Positions 6,273 through 15,051 are shown, numbered from the stretch's first letter. The stretch: DNA of 22,427 bases from DASTDH01 sp035601575 (GCA_035601575.1 DATNNZ010000379.1:1-22427), one strand, 5' to 3'. Notes: a model not told the origin generated them from the sequence alone. Numbers and translations are program-made.

Positions 6273-7781
6273 TCACCTCTCGAACAGTCTCGCGTATTCG
6301 CGGAGTTCTTCGCCGCGATCTTTCCTCAAACCTTCGAGCTGGTCGGAGGTGAATCGCCAACGCCAGTTCCCGGAAGGGGTGCCCGGCGTGTTCATTCGCG
6401 CTTCGCTTCCCAAGTTTAGCAGATCCTGCATCGGGACAATAAAGATCCTGGATGCGGAAGCATAACCGGCACGAATGATTTCCCACACGATCTTCGTTTT
6501 CGCGCGAAGATACCGGTGAACGAAATCTTTAACGTTTGGAGGCTGGATGGCGAGCCAGCCGCGGCATGTATCGTTATCGTGTGTTCCGGGATATAGCACG
6601 CTATTTGGCACGCAATTGTGCGGTAGATACTCGGTTGCGCCTTCAAACGCGAACTGCAAGATCTTCATCCCAGGTAATCCGGCCTGATTCACCAAGCGGC
6701 GCACCGATTCGGTGATTACGCCTAAATCTTCCGCAACGAGCTTTGCTTCGGGGAATTGTTTCTGGATGACTTGGAAGAGTTCCAGACCGGGACCTGGGTC
6801 CCAGCGGTACTCACGGGCGTTTTTGGCGTCAGGCGGAATCCGGCAATATTCGTCGAAGCCGCGAAAATGATCGATCCGGACCACATCATAGAGCTGGAAG
6901 CTGGCCCGCAGACGGGCGAGCCACCAAGCGTAACCATCCTTGGCGTGGCGTTCCCATGCGTAAAGGGGATTACCCCAGAGCTGCCCATCGGCTGCGAAAT
7001 AGTCGGGAGGCACCCCAGCGACGCCGGTTGGTTTAAGATCTTCCGTCATCTGGAAAAGTTCCGGGTGAGTCCAGACGTCAGCACTATCCATGGCGACGAA
7101 AATCGGGATATCACCGAAAATCTGGATTTTCCGATCGGCCGCGTACCGTCTCAGTTTGTCCCATTGCTGGAAAAACTTGAACTGATAAAAAGCGTAAGCG
7201 GAAACTTGGTCTTCGAGCTCTTTGGTTGGCGATAGTTGCTTAGCCATCGCGTGGTAGCGGAAATCGCTGGGCCACTCCTGCCAGGATCGGCTGTTGAATT
7301 GTGATTTCAGGGCCATGAATAGGCAGTACGCCTCGAGCCATTCCGAATTGGTTTGGCGGAATTGGGCGAAGACTGTTTGCTGATCCGAGCTGGCTTTTAC
7401 TCGAAACCCTTCGAACGCTTTCCGGAGGATGAGCCAACGGAGTTCCCATTGAGCGCCGTAGTCGACAGCTTTCTCTGAGAGAGTCGCTAACGGTTCGATG
7501 TCGCCTGCCTCGAGAAAACCGTCATGCACGAGTTCTTCAAGGTCCATCAAGTAGGGATTTCCAGCGAAAGCAGAAAAACACTGATAGGGAGAATCACCAA
7601 ACCCGGTCGGGCCCAGCGGGCAGACCTGCCAATACTTCATGCCGGTGTCTGCCAGGAAGTCCACGAATTGAAAGGCGAATCGGCCCAGGGTACCGATACC
7701 GGTGGGTCCGGGAAGCGAAGTCGGATGAAGAAGAACGCCAGCGCCGCGCGAGGTCAGCCAATTAAAGAGACGTTCAGACAT
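6273..7781 (-). CDS. malQ: 4-alpha-glucanotransferase (amylomaltase)
   Basis: This 502-residue protein is a glycoside hydrolase family 77 enzyme. It moves maltosyl and longer glucan segments between maltodextrins and releases glucose, in the cytoplasm. The start has RGAGVLLHPTSLPGPTGIGT, typical of MalQ. The catalytic residues sit in VRIDHFRGF (nucleophile D304), LVAEDLG (acid/base E351) and PGTHDNDT (D402, transition-state stabiliser). The length is usual for the short bacterial type. The ATG at 7781 lies about 60 bases after a strong terminator, so it may have its own promoter or depend on readthrough from the mal transport genes upstream. It converges on glyA. Confidence 0.95.
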   Translation of the reverse strand: MSERLFNWLTSRGAGVLLHPTSLPGPTGIGTLGRFAFQFVDFLADTGMKYWQVCPLGPTGFGDSPYQCFSAFAGNPYLMDLEELVHDGFLEAGDIEPLATLSEKAVDYGAQWELRWLILRKAFEGFRVKASSDQQTVFAQFRQTNSEWLEAYCLFMALKSQFNSRSWQEWPSDFRYHAMAKQLSPTKELEDQVSAYAFYQFKFFQQWDKLRRYAADRKIQIFGDIPIFVAMDSADVWTHPELFQMTEDLKPTGVAGVPPDYFAADGQLWGNPLYAWERHAKDGYAWWLARLRASFQLYDVVRIDHFRGFDEYCRIPPDAKNAREYRWDPGPGLELFQVIQKQFPEAKLVAEDLGVITESVRRLVNQAGLPGMKILQFAFEGATEYLPHNCVPNSVLYPGTHDNDTCRGWLAIQPPNVKDFVHRYLRAKTKIVWEIIRAGYASASRIFIVPMQDLLNLGSEARMNTPGTPSGNWRWRFTSDQLEGLRKDRGEELREYARLFER

Positions 7782-7786
7782 GCAGC

Positions 7787-7827
7787 CACAGATTTAGGGC
7801 AAAACCGAAGCGAAGAGGCACAGATTT
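7787..7827. repeat. Short repeat CACAGATTT in the malQ leader
   Basis: CACAGATTT is present at 7787-7795 and again at 7819-7827, that is, AAATCTGTG twice on the malQ coding strand, 32 bases apart and just upstream of the malQ start. From memory, similar AATCTGTG strings are scattered between genes in some Verrucomicrobia. A role as a binding site is possible but unsupported. Confidence 0.4.
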
Positions 7828-7840
7828 CAACGATCCCGGC

Positions 7841-7883
7841 CGAAAAAACAAAAGACGGAAGCGAACCTGCGCGCTTCCGTCTT
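7841..7883 (-). terminator. Strong intrinsic terminator between the 81-aa gene and malQ
   Basis: On the minus strand AAGACGGAAGCG (7883-7872) pairs perfectly with CGCTTCCGTCTT (7863-7852) across an eight-base loop. It is followed by TTGTTTTTTC. A 12-bp stem plus a U-rich tail is a classic rho-independent terminator for the malFGK transcript. Confidence 0.85.
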
Positions 7884-7905
7884 AGTCAAGAGTTACGGTA
7901 ATTGA

Positions 7906-8151
7906 TCAAGCACCCGATTCGATCTCCGGGAACTTGAGAGTGTCAATCAGGAATGACTCGTATTTTTTCTGATGCTGTTTGGTCCACTCGGCGCGAGCTT
8001 CTTCCCAGGTGAGTTGACGGCCCTTTTCCCCTTCCAGCCATTTGTATTTCCGGATCTCTTCCTTTATCAAATAGGTAATCCGATAAAACGGATCAGACAT
8101 CATCATCGGCGGCACCTGAACGTATTGTTCGGTTTCAAGGATTTGGCGCAT
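7906..8151 (-). CDS. Small conserved-looking protein in the mal operon
   Basis: I do not recognise this 81-residue soluble protein as a named family. It is rich in charged and aromatic residues. There is no signal peptide or membrane segment. It has a central stretch YLIKEEIRKYKWLEGEKG (about 28-45) and then LTWEEARAEWTKQH (about 47-60), which looks like two amphipathic helices. It begins 18 bases after malK and is followed by the operon terminator, so it is the last gene of the malF-malG-malK transcript. The position suggests a cytoplasmic accessory or regulatory role in maltodextrin uptake, but that is inference. An unbroken frame and normal codon use support a real gene. No clear ribosome binding site precedes the ATG. 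Confidence 0.75.
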   Translation of the reverse strand: MRQILETEQYVQVPPMMMSDPFYRITYLIKEEIRKYKWLEGEKGRQLTWEEARAEWTKQHQKKYESFLIDTLKFPEIESGA

Positions 8152-8169
8152 AGGGATGGCAGGGGGTGG

Positions 8170-9297
8170 TTAGCGGATCACAGCTTCCGTTTCGGGATCG
8201 AAAAGGAGTATTTTGCCGGTATCGACGTAAACCGTCAGCGGCTGCCCCTGATGGAATAATTTCTCTCCATGAATTTTGGCGATAAAACTTCCGCTTCCAG
8301 CTTTCATATACACGAGAGACTCCGAACCCATCGGTTCGGCGATATCGACCGCCGATGTGAGGGGGACGTGGGAGCCGTTTTTGCTTTCCTCCGTAATATG
8401 TTCCGGGCGCACCCCTAAGACGATTGGCTTATCGACGTATTTTGACACCAAAGATTCCAGCGGACCCTTGATTGGGATCGAGATAGCGTTCTGTTCCCCG
8501 GTCTCAGTGAAAACCAACCCGGAATTTTGCTTCTGAACTTTGCCACGGAGCAAGTTCATCGGCGGGCTTCCAATAAATCCGGCCACGAACAGGTTTTCCG
8601 GTTTCCGGTAAAGAGTGAGCGGATCAGCGACCTGCATGATTATACCATCCTTCATGACGCAGATGCGATCGCCCATGGTCATGGCTTCTACCTGGTCATG
8701 GGTGACGTAAATCATGGTCGAACCCAGCTGTCCGTGAAGCCGCGATATTTCTGACCGCATCTGGACGCGCATTTTGGCATCGAGATTGGAGAGCGGCTCG
8801 TCGAATAGAAAAACTACCGGATTTCGCACAATGGCTCGTCCGAGCGCGACCCGTTGGCGCTGACCGCCGGAGAGAGCTTGTGGCTTACGGTCCAACATCT
8901 GATTGAGACCCAAGGCCTGGGATGTTCGGGTGACTGTCTCTTGAATGAAATCTTTCTTCTTTTTGGCGAGTTGCAGCCCGAACGCCATATTATTGAAGAT
9001 CGTCATGTGCGGGTAGAGCGCGTAATTTTGAAATACCATCGCTATACCCCGATCTTTCGGTTCCAGATCGTTTACCACCCGATCGCCGATAGAGATGGTT
9101 CCGCTCGAAATCTTCTCTAGGCCGGCGACCATGCGAAGCGTCGTGGTTTTCCCGCAACCGGATGGCCCGACCAGGACCATGAATTCGCCGTTGTCGATGT
9201 CCAGGTTGATGTTTTTTACAGCGGTGAATGTCGGTCGACCACGGTCGTCCGTATAGGTTTTAACCAGATCTTTGATGTGTACTGATCCTTGACTCAT
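8170..9297 (-). CDS. malK: Maltose/oligosaccharide ABC transporter ATP-binding protein
   Basis: This 375-residue ATPase would drive sugar import together with MalF and MalG at the inner face of the membrane. It shows Walker A GPSGCGKTT (44-52), the signature LSGGQ (142-146), Walker B VVFLFDEP (D166, E167) and the switch histidine in VTHDQVEAM. A C-terminal regulatory OB-type domain follows, with GVRPEHI. Length and domain order match the MalK/UgpC/MsmK group, so ATPases for other sugars cannot be excluded without the binding protein. The ATG at 9297 is preferred. A GTG at 9336 would add 13 residues and overlap malG by 17 bases. Confidence 0.92.
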   Translation of the reverse strand: MSQGSVHIKDLVKTYTDDRGRPTFTAVKNINLDIDNGEFMVLVGPSGCGKTTTLRMVAGLEKISSGTISIGDRVVNDLEPKDRGIAMVFQNYALYPHMTIFNNMAFGLQLAKKKKDFIQETVTRTSQALGLNQMLDRKPQALSGGQRQRVALGRAIVRNPVVFLFDEPLSNLDAKMRVQMRSEISRLHGQLGSTMIYVTHDQVEAMTMGDRICVMKDGIIMQVADPLTLYRKPENLFVAGFIGSPPMNLLRGKVQKQNSGLVFTETGEQNAISIPIKGPLESLVSKYVDKPIVLGVRPEHITEESKNGSHVPLTSAVDIAEPMGSESLVYMKAGSGSFIAKIHGEKLFHQGQPLTVYVDTGKILLFDPETEAVIR

Positions 9298-9319
9298 AGT
9301 CGTTCTAGGGGAGTTGAGG

Positions 9320-10228
9320 TTATTCTTTAATACCACCGCTCGTCAGCCCGCCAATAACAAAGCGTTGGCAAAGTAGAAACATTACCGTAATTGGCACGCC
9401 ACTCAAGACCGCAAGCGCAGCAAAATGACCCCAAAGCTTTTCGTGTTCTCGGAGGAGCGAGCTTGCACCGACCGCGAGTGTCCAAGTTTTTGGGGTTCCG
9501 AGCACTGCAGATGCAACTGGATACTCAGACATTGTGTAAATAAAGGATAAAATGAAGACGACGGCAAAGATGGGAGCGCTGACCGGCAGGAGGATACGGA
9601 CAAAAGTCTGAAACGGGGATGCTCCGTCGATCCGAGCCGACTCCTCCATGCTGGCGGGAATTGTATCGAAATATCCTTTGATCATCCAGATGTTGGTTGA
9701 GACGCCGGCCAGGTAAATCGCGATCAAACCGGGTAAGGTGTTAAGACCTAACCATTCGAGGTGCCGGCCAACGGAATCAAGAATTGTATAATAAGCGGTC
9801 AACGCGAGTACCGCTGGGAACATCTGCAGGATAAGCAGTGATTGCAAGATATGGCCGCGGAACTTGAATCGCATCCTGGCGAAAGCGTAGGCTGCCGTGC
9901 TGGAGAGCAAAATGATTCCCGCCGAAGAGACGGCCGAAACGAAAACCGAATTCCAAAGCCAGTGCAGCGGCGGGGTCGGAGGTTGGACCATCCTGGTTTC
10001 GCCGGTGCTCGGGTTTACGATCTCGGAATAAGGAATGTTGAGGACATATTTCCAGTGTTCGAGGCTCCATTGATCCGGGTTCAGCCAAAGACTGTTTGGT
10101 GGGAAGTTCCCTTTTCGCAACGAGGCCACCACCACCATAAGAAAGGGAAGCACGACCAGGGCGAGTGCGACCAGCAAAAACCCGTGAGCCAGGGTTTTTT
10201 TCAACCGAAGTCTCTGGGATGGTTTCAT
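9320..10228 (-). CDS. malG: Maltose-type ABC transporter permease
   Basis: This 302-residue inner-membrane permease has about six predicted helices: an N-terminal one at about 14-36, then the core from about residue 92. The conserved EAA loop that contacts the ATPase is EESARIDGASPFQTFVRIL, late in the protein. A loop of about 50 residues after the first helix carries STGETRMVQPPTPP. It ends in GGLTSGGIKE, typical of MalG. It starts 31 bases after malF and precedes malK by 22 bases, so all three share one transcript. No Shine-Dalgarno site is obvious. It could serve other maltodextrin-like sugars. Confidence 0.9.
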   Translation of the reverse strand: MKPSQRLRLKKTLAHGFLLVALALVVLPFLMVVVASLRKGNFPPNSLWLNPDQWSLEHWKYVLNIPYSEIVNPSTGETRMVQPPTPPLHWLWNSVFVSAVSSAGIILLSSTAAYAFARMRFKFRGHILQSLLILQMFPAVLALTAYYTILDSVGRHLEWLGLNTLPGLIAIYLAGVSTNIWMIKGYFDTIPASMEESARIDGASPFQTFVRILLPVSAPIFAVVFILSFIYTMSEYPVASAVLGTPKTWTLAVGASSLLREHEKLWGHFAALAVLSGVPITVMFLLCQRFVIGGLTSGGIKE

Positions 10229-10259
10229 ACTCGGGGGTGTTGGCTTGCTTCTGGTCGCG

Positions 10260-11807
10260 TTAATAAACGATTCGCCGGGAACTCATCCGCAAGTTGATCC
10301 AGGCTAAAGTACCAACCAGGAAGAATAACAGGGTCGCAATCGCGCTGGCCAGTGCGTAGTTATTCTCCGAACTCCGAAACGCCAGGCTGTAAGTATAGCT
10401 TACCAGAATATCGGTTTCCCCGGCGTTACCGCCGCCGCCCATTTTTGGTCCTCCGTTAGTCAAAAGGTAAATCACGGAGAAGTTATTGAAATTGAAGGCG
10501 AAACTGGCGATGAGCACCGGCAAAAGGGGCGGAAGGACAAGGGGAAGGGTGATGTGGAAGAAATCAGTGAAAGGATTGCTGCCTTCAATGGCGCTGGCCT
10601 CGTAAATGCTGCTCGGAATCGATTGCAGCATCCCGGTGCAGATCAGCATCATGTAAGGATAGCCAAGCCAGAGATTCACCAACAGAACCATCGCTCGAGC
10701 GCCCCACGGATTGGTTTCCCATTGGGGCGCGAACCTGAACACGGCGTGGAGAAATTCGTTCACCGCTCCGAACTCTTGGTTGAATAGACCTTTGAAGATC
10801 AAGATCGACAGAACGGCCGGTACCGCGTAGGGAAGTATCAGCAAGGTCCGGTAGACCTTCCGAAGCCGCATTTCTTTCCATTCCAGGATAACGGCCAGCA
10901 CCATCCCAATCGCGAAAGCGCCTGCCGCCGAAATCGCTGAAAAGGCTACCGTCCAAAGGAAAATGCGGACAAATGGGAGTTGGATCTCGGGATCAGTGAC
11001 TATCTTGATATAGTTGTCCAATCCGGTAAACGCGCGGAACCCTATTTCGATCTGCTCGCCTTTTTCGTCGACAAAGATGCCTCGGGCAAAGTCAGGCCGG
11101 ATCGTGGAATTGGTCTTCTGATTGGTAAAGGAACCGTCCGGATTTCGTTTCCAGATTTTGTTCCGGCAGCAAAATTGGTCCAGCCCCTCCTTTTCGAGCG
11201 TTTGTCCATTCGGAAGGAGGAACTGGTATCCACGCATCGGGATGAAAAGGCCCTGGCGGGTGATTTGTGCGATTTTGAGGGGCTCTCCCTCAATCGAGCG
11301 ACTCGGCCCAATCGCGGAGATTTTGATCTGGGTTGGATAATGGACGGTCTGACCCGGTGGCAGATCGAATGGATCGGACAGAAACCGTTGCTCTCGGTTT
11401 GACTGATCAACCAGGAGAAGGATGTATTTCGCGCTGCCTTGCCGATACAGGACATAGTCATAGCAAGGGGTGTCCGGGACGATGTATGAATCTTGTTCCA
11501 GGAGTTCCGCCACGTTCTGGTACGAAAGCAAATGGCTGGAGCTGTATTTCGTGAAACTGAGGTAGACGGTGTAAAGCAGCGGAAAAATAACGAAGAGCGA
11601 AAAAGCGAACAGACCGGGAAACAAATAGCGGAAAGTGTAGGCACGTGGACTGAGATAAATATAGAGGCCCAATGCCAGCAGGCCCAGAATCACGACGCCA
11701 AGCCAGTTATTTCCCGATTGGTACGTGAGAAAATCCAGATACAGCACCGGTAAAGTTACCAGCGCCGCGATAAGCAGGCGGATGGGGGAAACCGTTGGAA
11801 GGATCAC
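10260..11807 (-). CDS. malF: Maltose-type ABC transporter permease with large periplasmic insert
   Basis: This 515-residue permease has three N-terminal helices (about 8-28, 34-52 and 60-84). A hydrophilic segment of roughly 190 residues (about 90-280) follows, and then the transport core. The EAA loop is YEASAIEGSNPFTDFFHITL. The insert corresponds in position to the P2 domain of E. coli MalF, which holds the maltose-binding protein. The length equals E. coli MalF (514). The start is a GTG at 11807 without a clear ribosome binding site; no better start is seen. It is the first gene of the cluster. The 257 bases upstream hold no binding-protein gene and no promoter I would trust. Confidence 0.9.
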   Translation of the reverse strand: MILPTVSPIRLLIAALVTLPVLYLDFLTYQSGNNWLGVVILGLLALGLYIYLSPRAYTFRYLFPGLFAFSLFVIFPLLYTVYLSFTKYSSSHLLSYQNVAELLEQDSYIVPDTPCYDYVLYRQGSAKYILLLVDQSNREQRFLSDPFDLPPGQTVHYPTQIKISAIGPSRSIEGEPLKIAQITRQGLFIPMRGYQFLLPNGQTLEKEGLDQFCCRNKIWKRNPDGSFTNQKTNSTIRPDFARGIFVDEKGEQIEIGFRAFTGLDNYIKIVTDPEIQLPFVRIFLWTVAFSAISAAGAFAIGMVLAVILEWKEMRLRKVYRTLLILPYAVPAVLSILIFKGLFNQEFGAVNEFLHAVFRFAPQWETNPWGARAMVLLVNLWLGYPYMMLICTGMLQSIPSSIYEASAIEGSNPFTDFFHITLPLVLPPLLPVLIASFAFNFNNFSVIYLLTNGGPKMGGGGNAGETDILVSYTYSLAFRSSENNYALASAIATLLFFLVGTLAWINLRMSSRRIVY

Positions 11808-12064
11808 TGGGCAATGTTTCTTTTACGCCTCGCCGTTGCGCAGTTTCGTGGCGGCACAACTATTTACTTATCGAATGGGCGAAAGCCAAAAATAACTGAA
11901 AGGCAAGGGTATTTTCTTTTTGTGCGTTCCTCCCCAGCTCAAGACTTGCTCCTCGAGCGGTGTCTTGGGTCGGTTGCCACGAGGGTGGTCGGTTTGGCCT
12001 GGATATTTTGGATTTACGGATCAGGTAGAGAGTTGAAAACCGATCTTTTGCAGGCAAATATCCA

Positions 12065-12280
12065 ATGCGTATGTCCGGCTTGATTTGTCGAATTCTGGGG
12101 GTCGTCGCGGTCACCGCGACTCTTTTCCTTAGTGGTTGCAACTTCGGCGGAGACAACGCCGGTGATGTTTATGGCTCGAACGGCCCGAGCGATTCAGGCT
12201 CACTTCAGCACGCCATTCCGGAATCGCAGAAGAGTGGGACGGTGACCGGCGAGGAAGGTCCACAGACCACGCGCTACTGA
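12065..12280 (+). CDS. Small lipoprotein
   Basis: This 71-residue protein has a basic N-terminus, a hydrophobic stretch and a lipobox LSGC ending at Cys25. It should be cut there by signal peptidase II and anchored to a membrane by lipid. The mature part, about 47 residues, is rich in glycine, serine and charged residues and probably unstructured. I recognise no function. The start may be the first ATG (12065) or one two codons later (12071). It is divergent from malF and convergent with ssuB. The signal-peptide coding region contains a perfect 8-bp inverted repeat (12104-12120), which may be chance. Confidence 0.7.
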   Translation: MRMSGLICRILGVVAVTATLFLSGCNFGGDNAGDVYGSNGPSDSGSLQHAIPESQKSGTVTGEEGPQTTRY

Positions 12281-12304
12281 AGTAGCCTGATACCCCAGGC
12301 TACT
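12281..12304. terminator. Bidirectional hairpin between the lipoprotein gene and ssuB
   Basis: AGTAGCCTG (12281-12289) and CAGGCTACT (12296-12304) form a perfect 9-bp stem with a six-base loop. It begins right after the lipoprotein stop and overlaps the ssuB stop codon. No T run follows on either side, so it is a weak candidate for rho-independent termination but well placed for convergent genes. Confidence 0.55.
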
Positions 12305-13061
12305 CTGCTAGCACGCGCGAAAGAATCTCCGCTTTCAACGCCGCAAATTCCGCACCGGCGCGGTCGCGTGGCCGCGACAGCGAGACCAGGCTTTCATGGC
12401 GGAATTCGCCGTGCCGCATTAGTAAGACTCGATCGGCCAATGCGATCGCTTCCTCAACATCGTGGGTAACGAGAATTGCGGTGAAACCGCGTTGTTGCCA
12501 AAGCTTCTCGATCAAGTTCTGCATCTCCAACCGGGTAAGCGCGTCCAAGGCGCCGAGCGGTTCGTCGAACAGGATCAGGCGTGCTTCGCTGGCCAGGGCC
12601 CGGGCCAGCGCGATCCGTTGTCTTTGACCTCCCGAAAGAATTGCCGGCCAATCCTTGGCCCGATGGGCGAGCCCGACTTGTTTGAGCGCTTCGAGAGCTG
12701 ATTCACGCCGCCGAGCGCGATCCGGAGCCGCCAGAGCGACGTTCTCCGAAACCGTATTCCATGGGAGCAAGGCGGACTCTTGGAACATTAAGCGTGCAGA
12801 ACGATTGCGCCCATTCACCAGATCGCAATCGACTGATATTGTTCCCTCGGTCGGCCTTTCCAAACCCGCCAGCAGCCGTAACAGAGTCGATTTTCCACAG
12901 CCGCTTTTGCCAACGATGGCGACCATTTCCCCCTCCTGGACACTGAGATCAAGATGGCGCAACACCTCCCGCTCACCAAACCGTTTACTGATGGACTGCA
13001 CTTTAAGAAACGGAGCGAAGCCGCTCGGACGAGATGTCTCTCTGGTTTCCAGCGTTTGCAT
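12300..13061 (-). CDS. ssuB: Aliphatic sulfonate ABC transporter ATP-binding protein
   Basis: This 253-residue ATPase powers sulfonate import. It has Walker A VGKSGCGKSTLL, the Q-loop region LMFQESALLPW, signature LSGGQRQRIALARAL, Walker B LILFDEPLGALDALTR and the switch histidine VTHDVEEAI, the usual pattern of the nitrate/sulfonate/taurine group. The ATG at 13061 is chosen because GAGAGG stands about five bases before it. The longer frame from 13115 would overlap ssuC by 40 bases. It is the last gene of the ssu operon, 14 bases after ssuC. Confidence 0.92.
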   Translation of the reverse strand: MQTLETRETSRPSGFAPFLKVQSISKRFGEREVLRHLDLSVQEGEMVAIVGKSGCGKSTLLRLLAGLERPTEGTISVDCDLVNGRNRSARLMFQESALLPWNTVSENVALAAPDRARRRESALEALKQVGLAHRAKDWPAILSGGQRQRIALARALASEARLILFDEPLGALDALTRLEMQNLIEKLWQQRGFTAILVTHDVEEAIALADRVLLMRHGEFRHESLVSLSRPRDRAGAEFAALKAEILSRVLAE

Positions 13062-13075
13062 AAGAGCCTCTCGGT

Positions 13076-13858
13076 TCAGGCTTGCCGGTAATTCGGATTC
13101 CAGCGTAGAAGCCATTGTTCAAATCCACGAGTTGCGGTGTCGGCGGCCTTTCCCAGGAGCGCGTATAGCAGGATGCCGAACATCACGACGTCGAACTGGA
13201 GAAAGTCGCGCGCATTCATGACCATGAACCCAATCCCGCTGTCAGAGGCGATAGTTTCAGCCACGATCAGTGTAAGCCACATGATTCCTAACGCGTAACG
13301 TAACCCGACTAGGATCGAAGGCAGGGCGCCGGGCAGGATGACACGCGTCAGCAGGCCCCAAGGGCTGAGCCCATAAACCTTTCCCATTTCCAGCAACCGA
13401 GGATCGGTGGAACGGATCCCGTGCATCGTATTGAGATAAATCGGGAAGAAAACCCCGAGGATGATCAAGAAGAGTTTGCCCTGTTCGCCGATCCCAAACC
13501 AGCGAATGACGAGCGGGATCAGCGCGAGGTGAGGGATGTTCCGGATCATCTGGAGCGACGAATCCAATACCCGGTTGGACATCGTGAAAATGCCATTCAT
13601 TAGGCCCAGGACAAATCCGATCGATCCTCCGATGAAGAGACCAATCATCGCTCGCTGAAAACTTTCCCATAGATGGACTGCTAACTCGCCGGTCTGAGCA
13701 AGATGAAGTCCGGCCAGCAATACGGACAATGGTGAAGGGACGACATTCCCAGGTAACCAACCAACCAGCGAAGCTCCTTGCCAGCCAGCGATCAGAGCTA
13801 TCGGAAGCAACCATGGTACCAGGGCGCTGCTCCAGCTCCATTCAGTAGAATCACTCAT
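13076..13858 (-). CDS. ssuC: Aliphatic sulfonate ABC transporter permease
   Basis: This 260-residue inner-membrane permease has about six helices, starting with SALVPWLLPIALIAGWQGAS. The ATPase-contacting loop is LLEMGKVYGLSPWGLLTRVI, followed by LPGALPSILVGLRYALG. These are hallmarks of the SsuC/TauC/NrtB permeases, and the monooxygenase gene next to it favours sulfonates. It lies 15 bases after ssuD and 14 before ssuB. No ribosome binding site is evident at its ATG, so translation may rely on coupling to ssuD. Confidence 0.93.
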   Translation of the reverse strand: MSDSTEWSWSSALVPWLLPIALIAGWQGASLVGWLPGNVVPSPLSVLLAGLHLAQTGELAVHLWESFQRAMIGLFIGGSIGFVLGLMNGIFTMSNRVLDSSLQMIRNIPHLALIPLVIRWFGIGEQGKLFLIILGVFFPIYLNTMHGIRSTDPRLLEMGKVYGLSPWGLLTRVILPGALPSILVGLRYALGIMWLTLIVAETIASDSGIGFMVMNARDFLQFDVVMFGILLYALLGKAADTATRGFEQWLLRWNPNYRQA

Positions 13859-13873
13859 ATTAAAGTTTTGCGT

Positions 13874-15046
13874 TCACGGGGACGTTTGGCTCGGCAACAG
13901 TTCGTTGGCGACCATCTCCCCTTTGATCACTGTTTCTGCATGTTGTGCGCCGCCGGCATGCGGGGTGCTGATTTCGTGGTGCAGTGGCAAACGCGGAAAG
14001 AGGAGTTCCGCTGCTCGATAGGCTTCTTCGAGATGCGGATATCCGGAGAAAATGAAAGTTTCGATTCCGAGAGCGTGATATTCCCGCATTCGTTCTGCGA
14101 CTGTCTCAGCGTCCCCGACCAAAGCGGTACCAGCACCGCTACGAACCAGCCCGACACCAGCCCAAAGGTTTGGGCTGATTTCCAAGGCGGCGCGGGTACG
14201 ATTGCCTCCATTGAGTTTTTGCAGGGCAATCATTCGTTGTTGGCCGGCAGAGTCGTGGCGCGCCATGAGCTTCTGGGCAGCGGTAACCGTTTGATCGGTT
14301 ACGCGGCTTATCAGCTTTTCGGCGTCCTGCCATGCCTCCGTCTCGGTTTCGCGTACGATCAGGTGGAGGCGGATGCCAAAACGCAGCTCGCGACCCTTTT
14401 CAGCGGCTGCTTGGCGGATCCGAGCGATTTTCTCCGCTACCTGAGCCGGTGGTTCTCCCCAAGTGAGATAGTAATCGACATGCTTGGCTGCGACCTCAAT
14501 CGCCGCGGCGGATGACCCGCCAAAGTAGAGCGGAGGATATGGTTGTTGCAGCGCCGGATACAGTATCTTTGCGCCGCGAACGGTCAGACGATTTCCTTCG
14601 AAGTTCACCTCCGCCTGGCTAGAAAGCACTGCACGCCAGATGGTAAGAAAATCGTCCGTTATCTCATATCGTTCGTCGTGGCTGTGAAAAAGACCGTCTC
14701 CGGCCAGCTCGACCGGATCACCACCGGTCACGACATTGATGAGCAACCGACCGCCACTTAGCCGATCGAACGTTGCGGCCATGCGAGCTGCCAACGTGGG
14801 AGAGATCAAGCCGGGGCGGACCGCCACGAGGAAACGCATCCGGTGAGTGGTAGCGGCCAGGAAGGATGCTGCAACCCAAGCGTCTTCGCACGATCGCCCG
14901 GTTGGCAGGAGGGCGCCGTAAAAGCCGAGTCGGTCGATTGCCGCTGCGACCTGCTGCAAATAGCTGAGATCGAGAGTTCGGCCTGCTTCGCTCGTACCGA
15001 GATAGCGGCCGTCTCCGTGCGTAGGAATAAACCAAAATAGCTTCAT
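13874..15046 (-). CDS. ssuD: FMNH2-dependent alkanesulfonate monooxygenase
   Basis: This 390-residue flavin monooxygenase of the luciferase-like family cleaves C1 and longer alkanesulfonates to aldehyde and sulfite, using FMNH2 and oxygen. It shows FWFIPTHGDGRYLGT at the start, PTGRSCEDAW (48-57), LVTGGDP-type sequence, YPPLYFGGSS, YLTWGEPP and NLWAGVGLVRSGAGTALVGD. All match SsuD closely in order and spacing, and the length is near the usual 381. It needs reduced flavin from a reductase (SsuE), which is not encoded in this window. The ATG at 15046 follows ssuA by five bases with AGGT just before it, so the two are co-translated. Confidence 0.96.
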   Translation of the reverse strand: MKLFWFIPTHGDGRYLGTSEAGRTLDLSYLQQVAAAIDRLGFYGALLPTGRSCEDAWVAASFLAATTHRMRFLVAVRPGLISPTLAARMAATFDRLSGGRLLINVVTGGDPVELAGDGLFHSHDERYEITDDFLTIWRAVLSSQAEVNFEGNRLTVRGAKILYPALQQPYPPLYFGGSSAAAIEVAAKHVDYYLTWGEPPAQVAEKIARIRQAAAEKGRELRFGIRLHLIVRETETEAWQDAEKLISRVTDQTVTAAQKLMARHDSAGQQRMIALQKLNGGNRTRAALEISPNLWAGVGLVRSGAGTALVGDAETVAERMREYHALGIETFIFSGYPHLEEAYRAAELLFPRLPLHHEISTPHAGGAQHAETVIKGEMVANELLPSQTSP

Positions 15047-15051
15047 GCGAC

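Noticed and set aside
12104..12120. Perfect 8-bp inverted repeat with a one-base centre inside the lipoprotein signal peptide
   Set aside because: Likely a by-product of GC-rich valine/alanine/threonine codons; a one-base loop cannot form a normal RNA hairpin.
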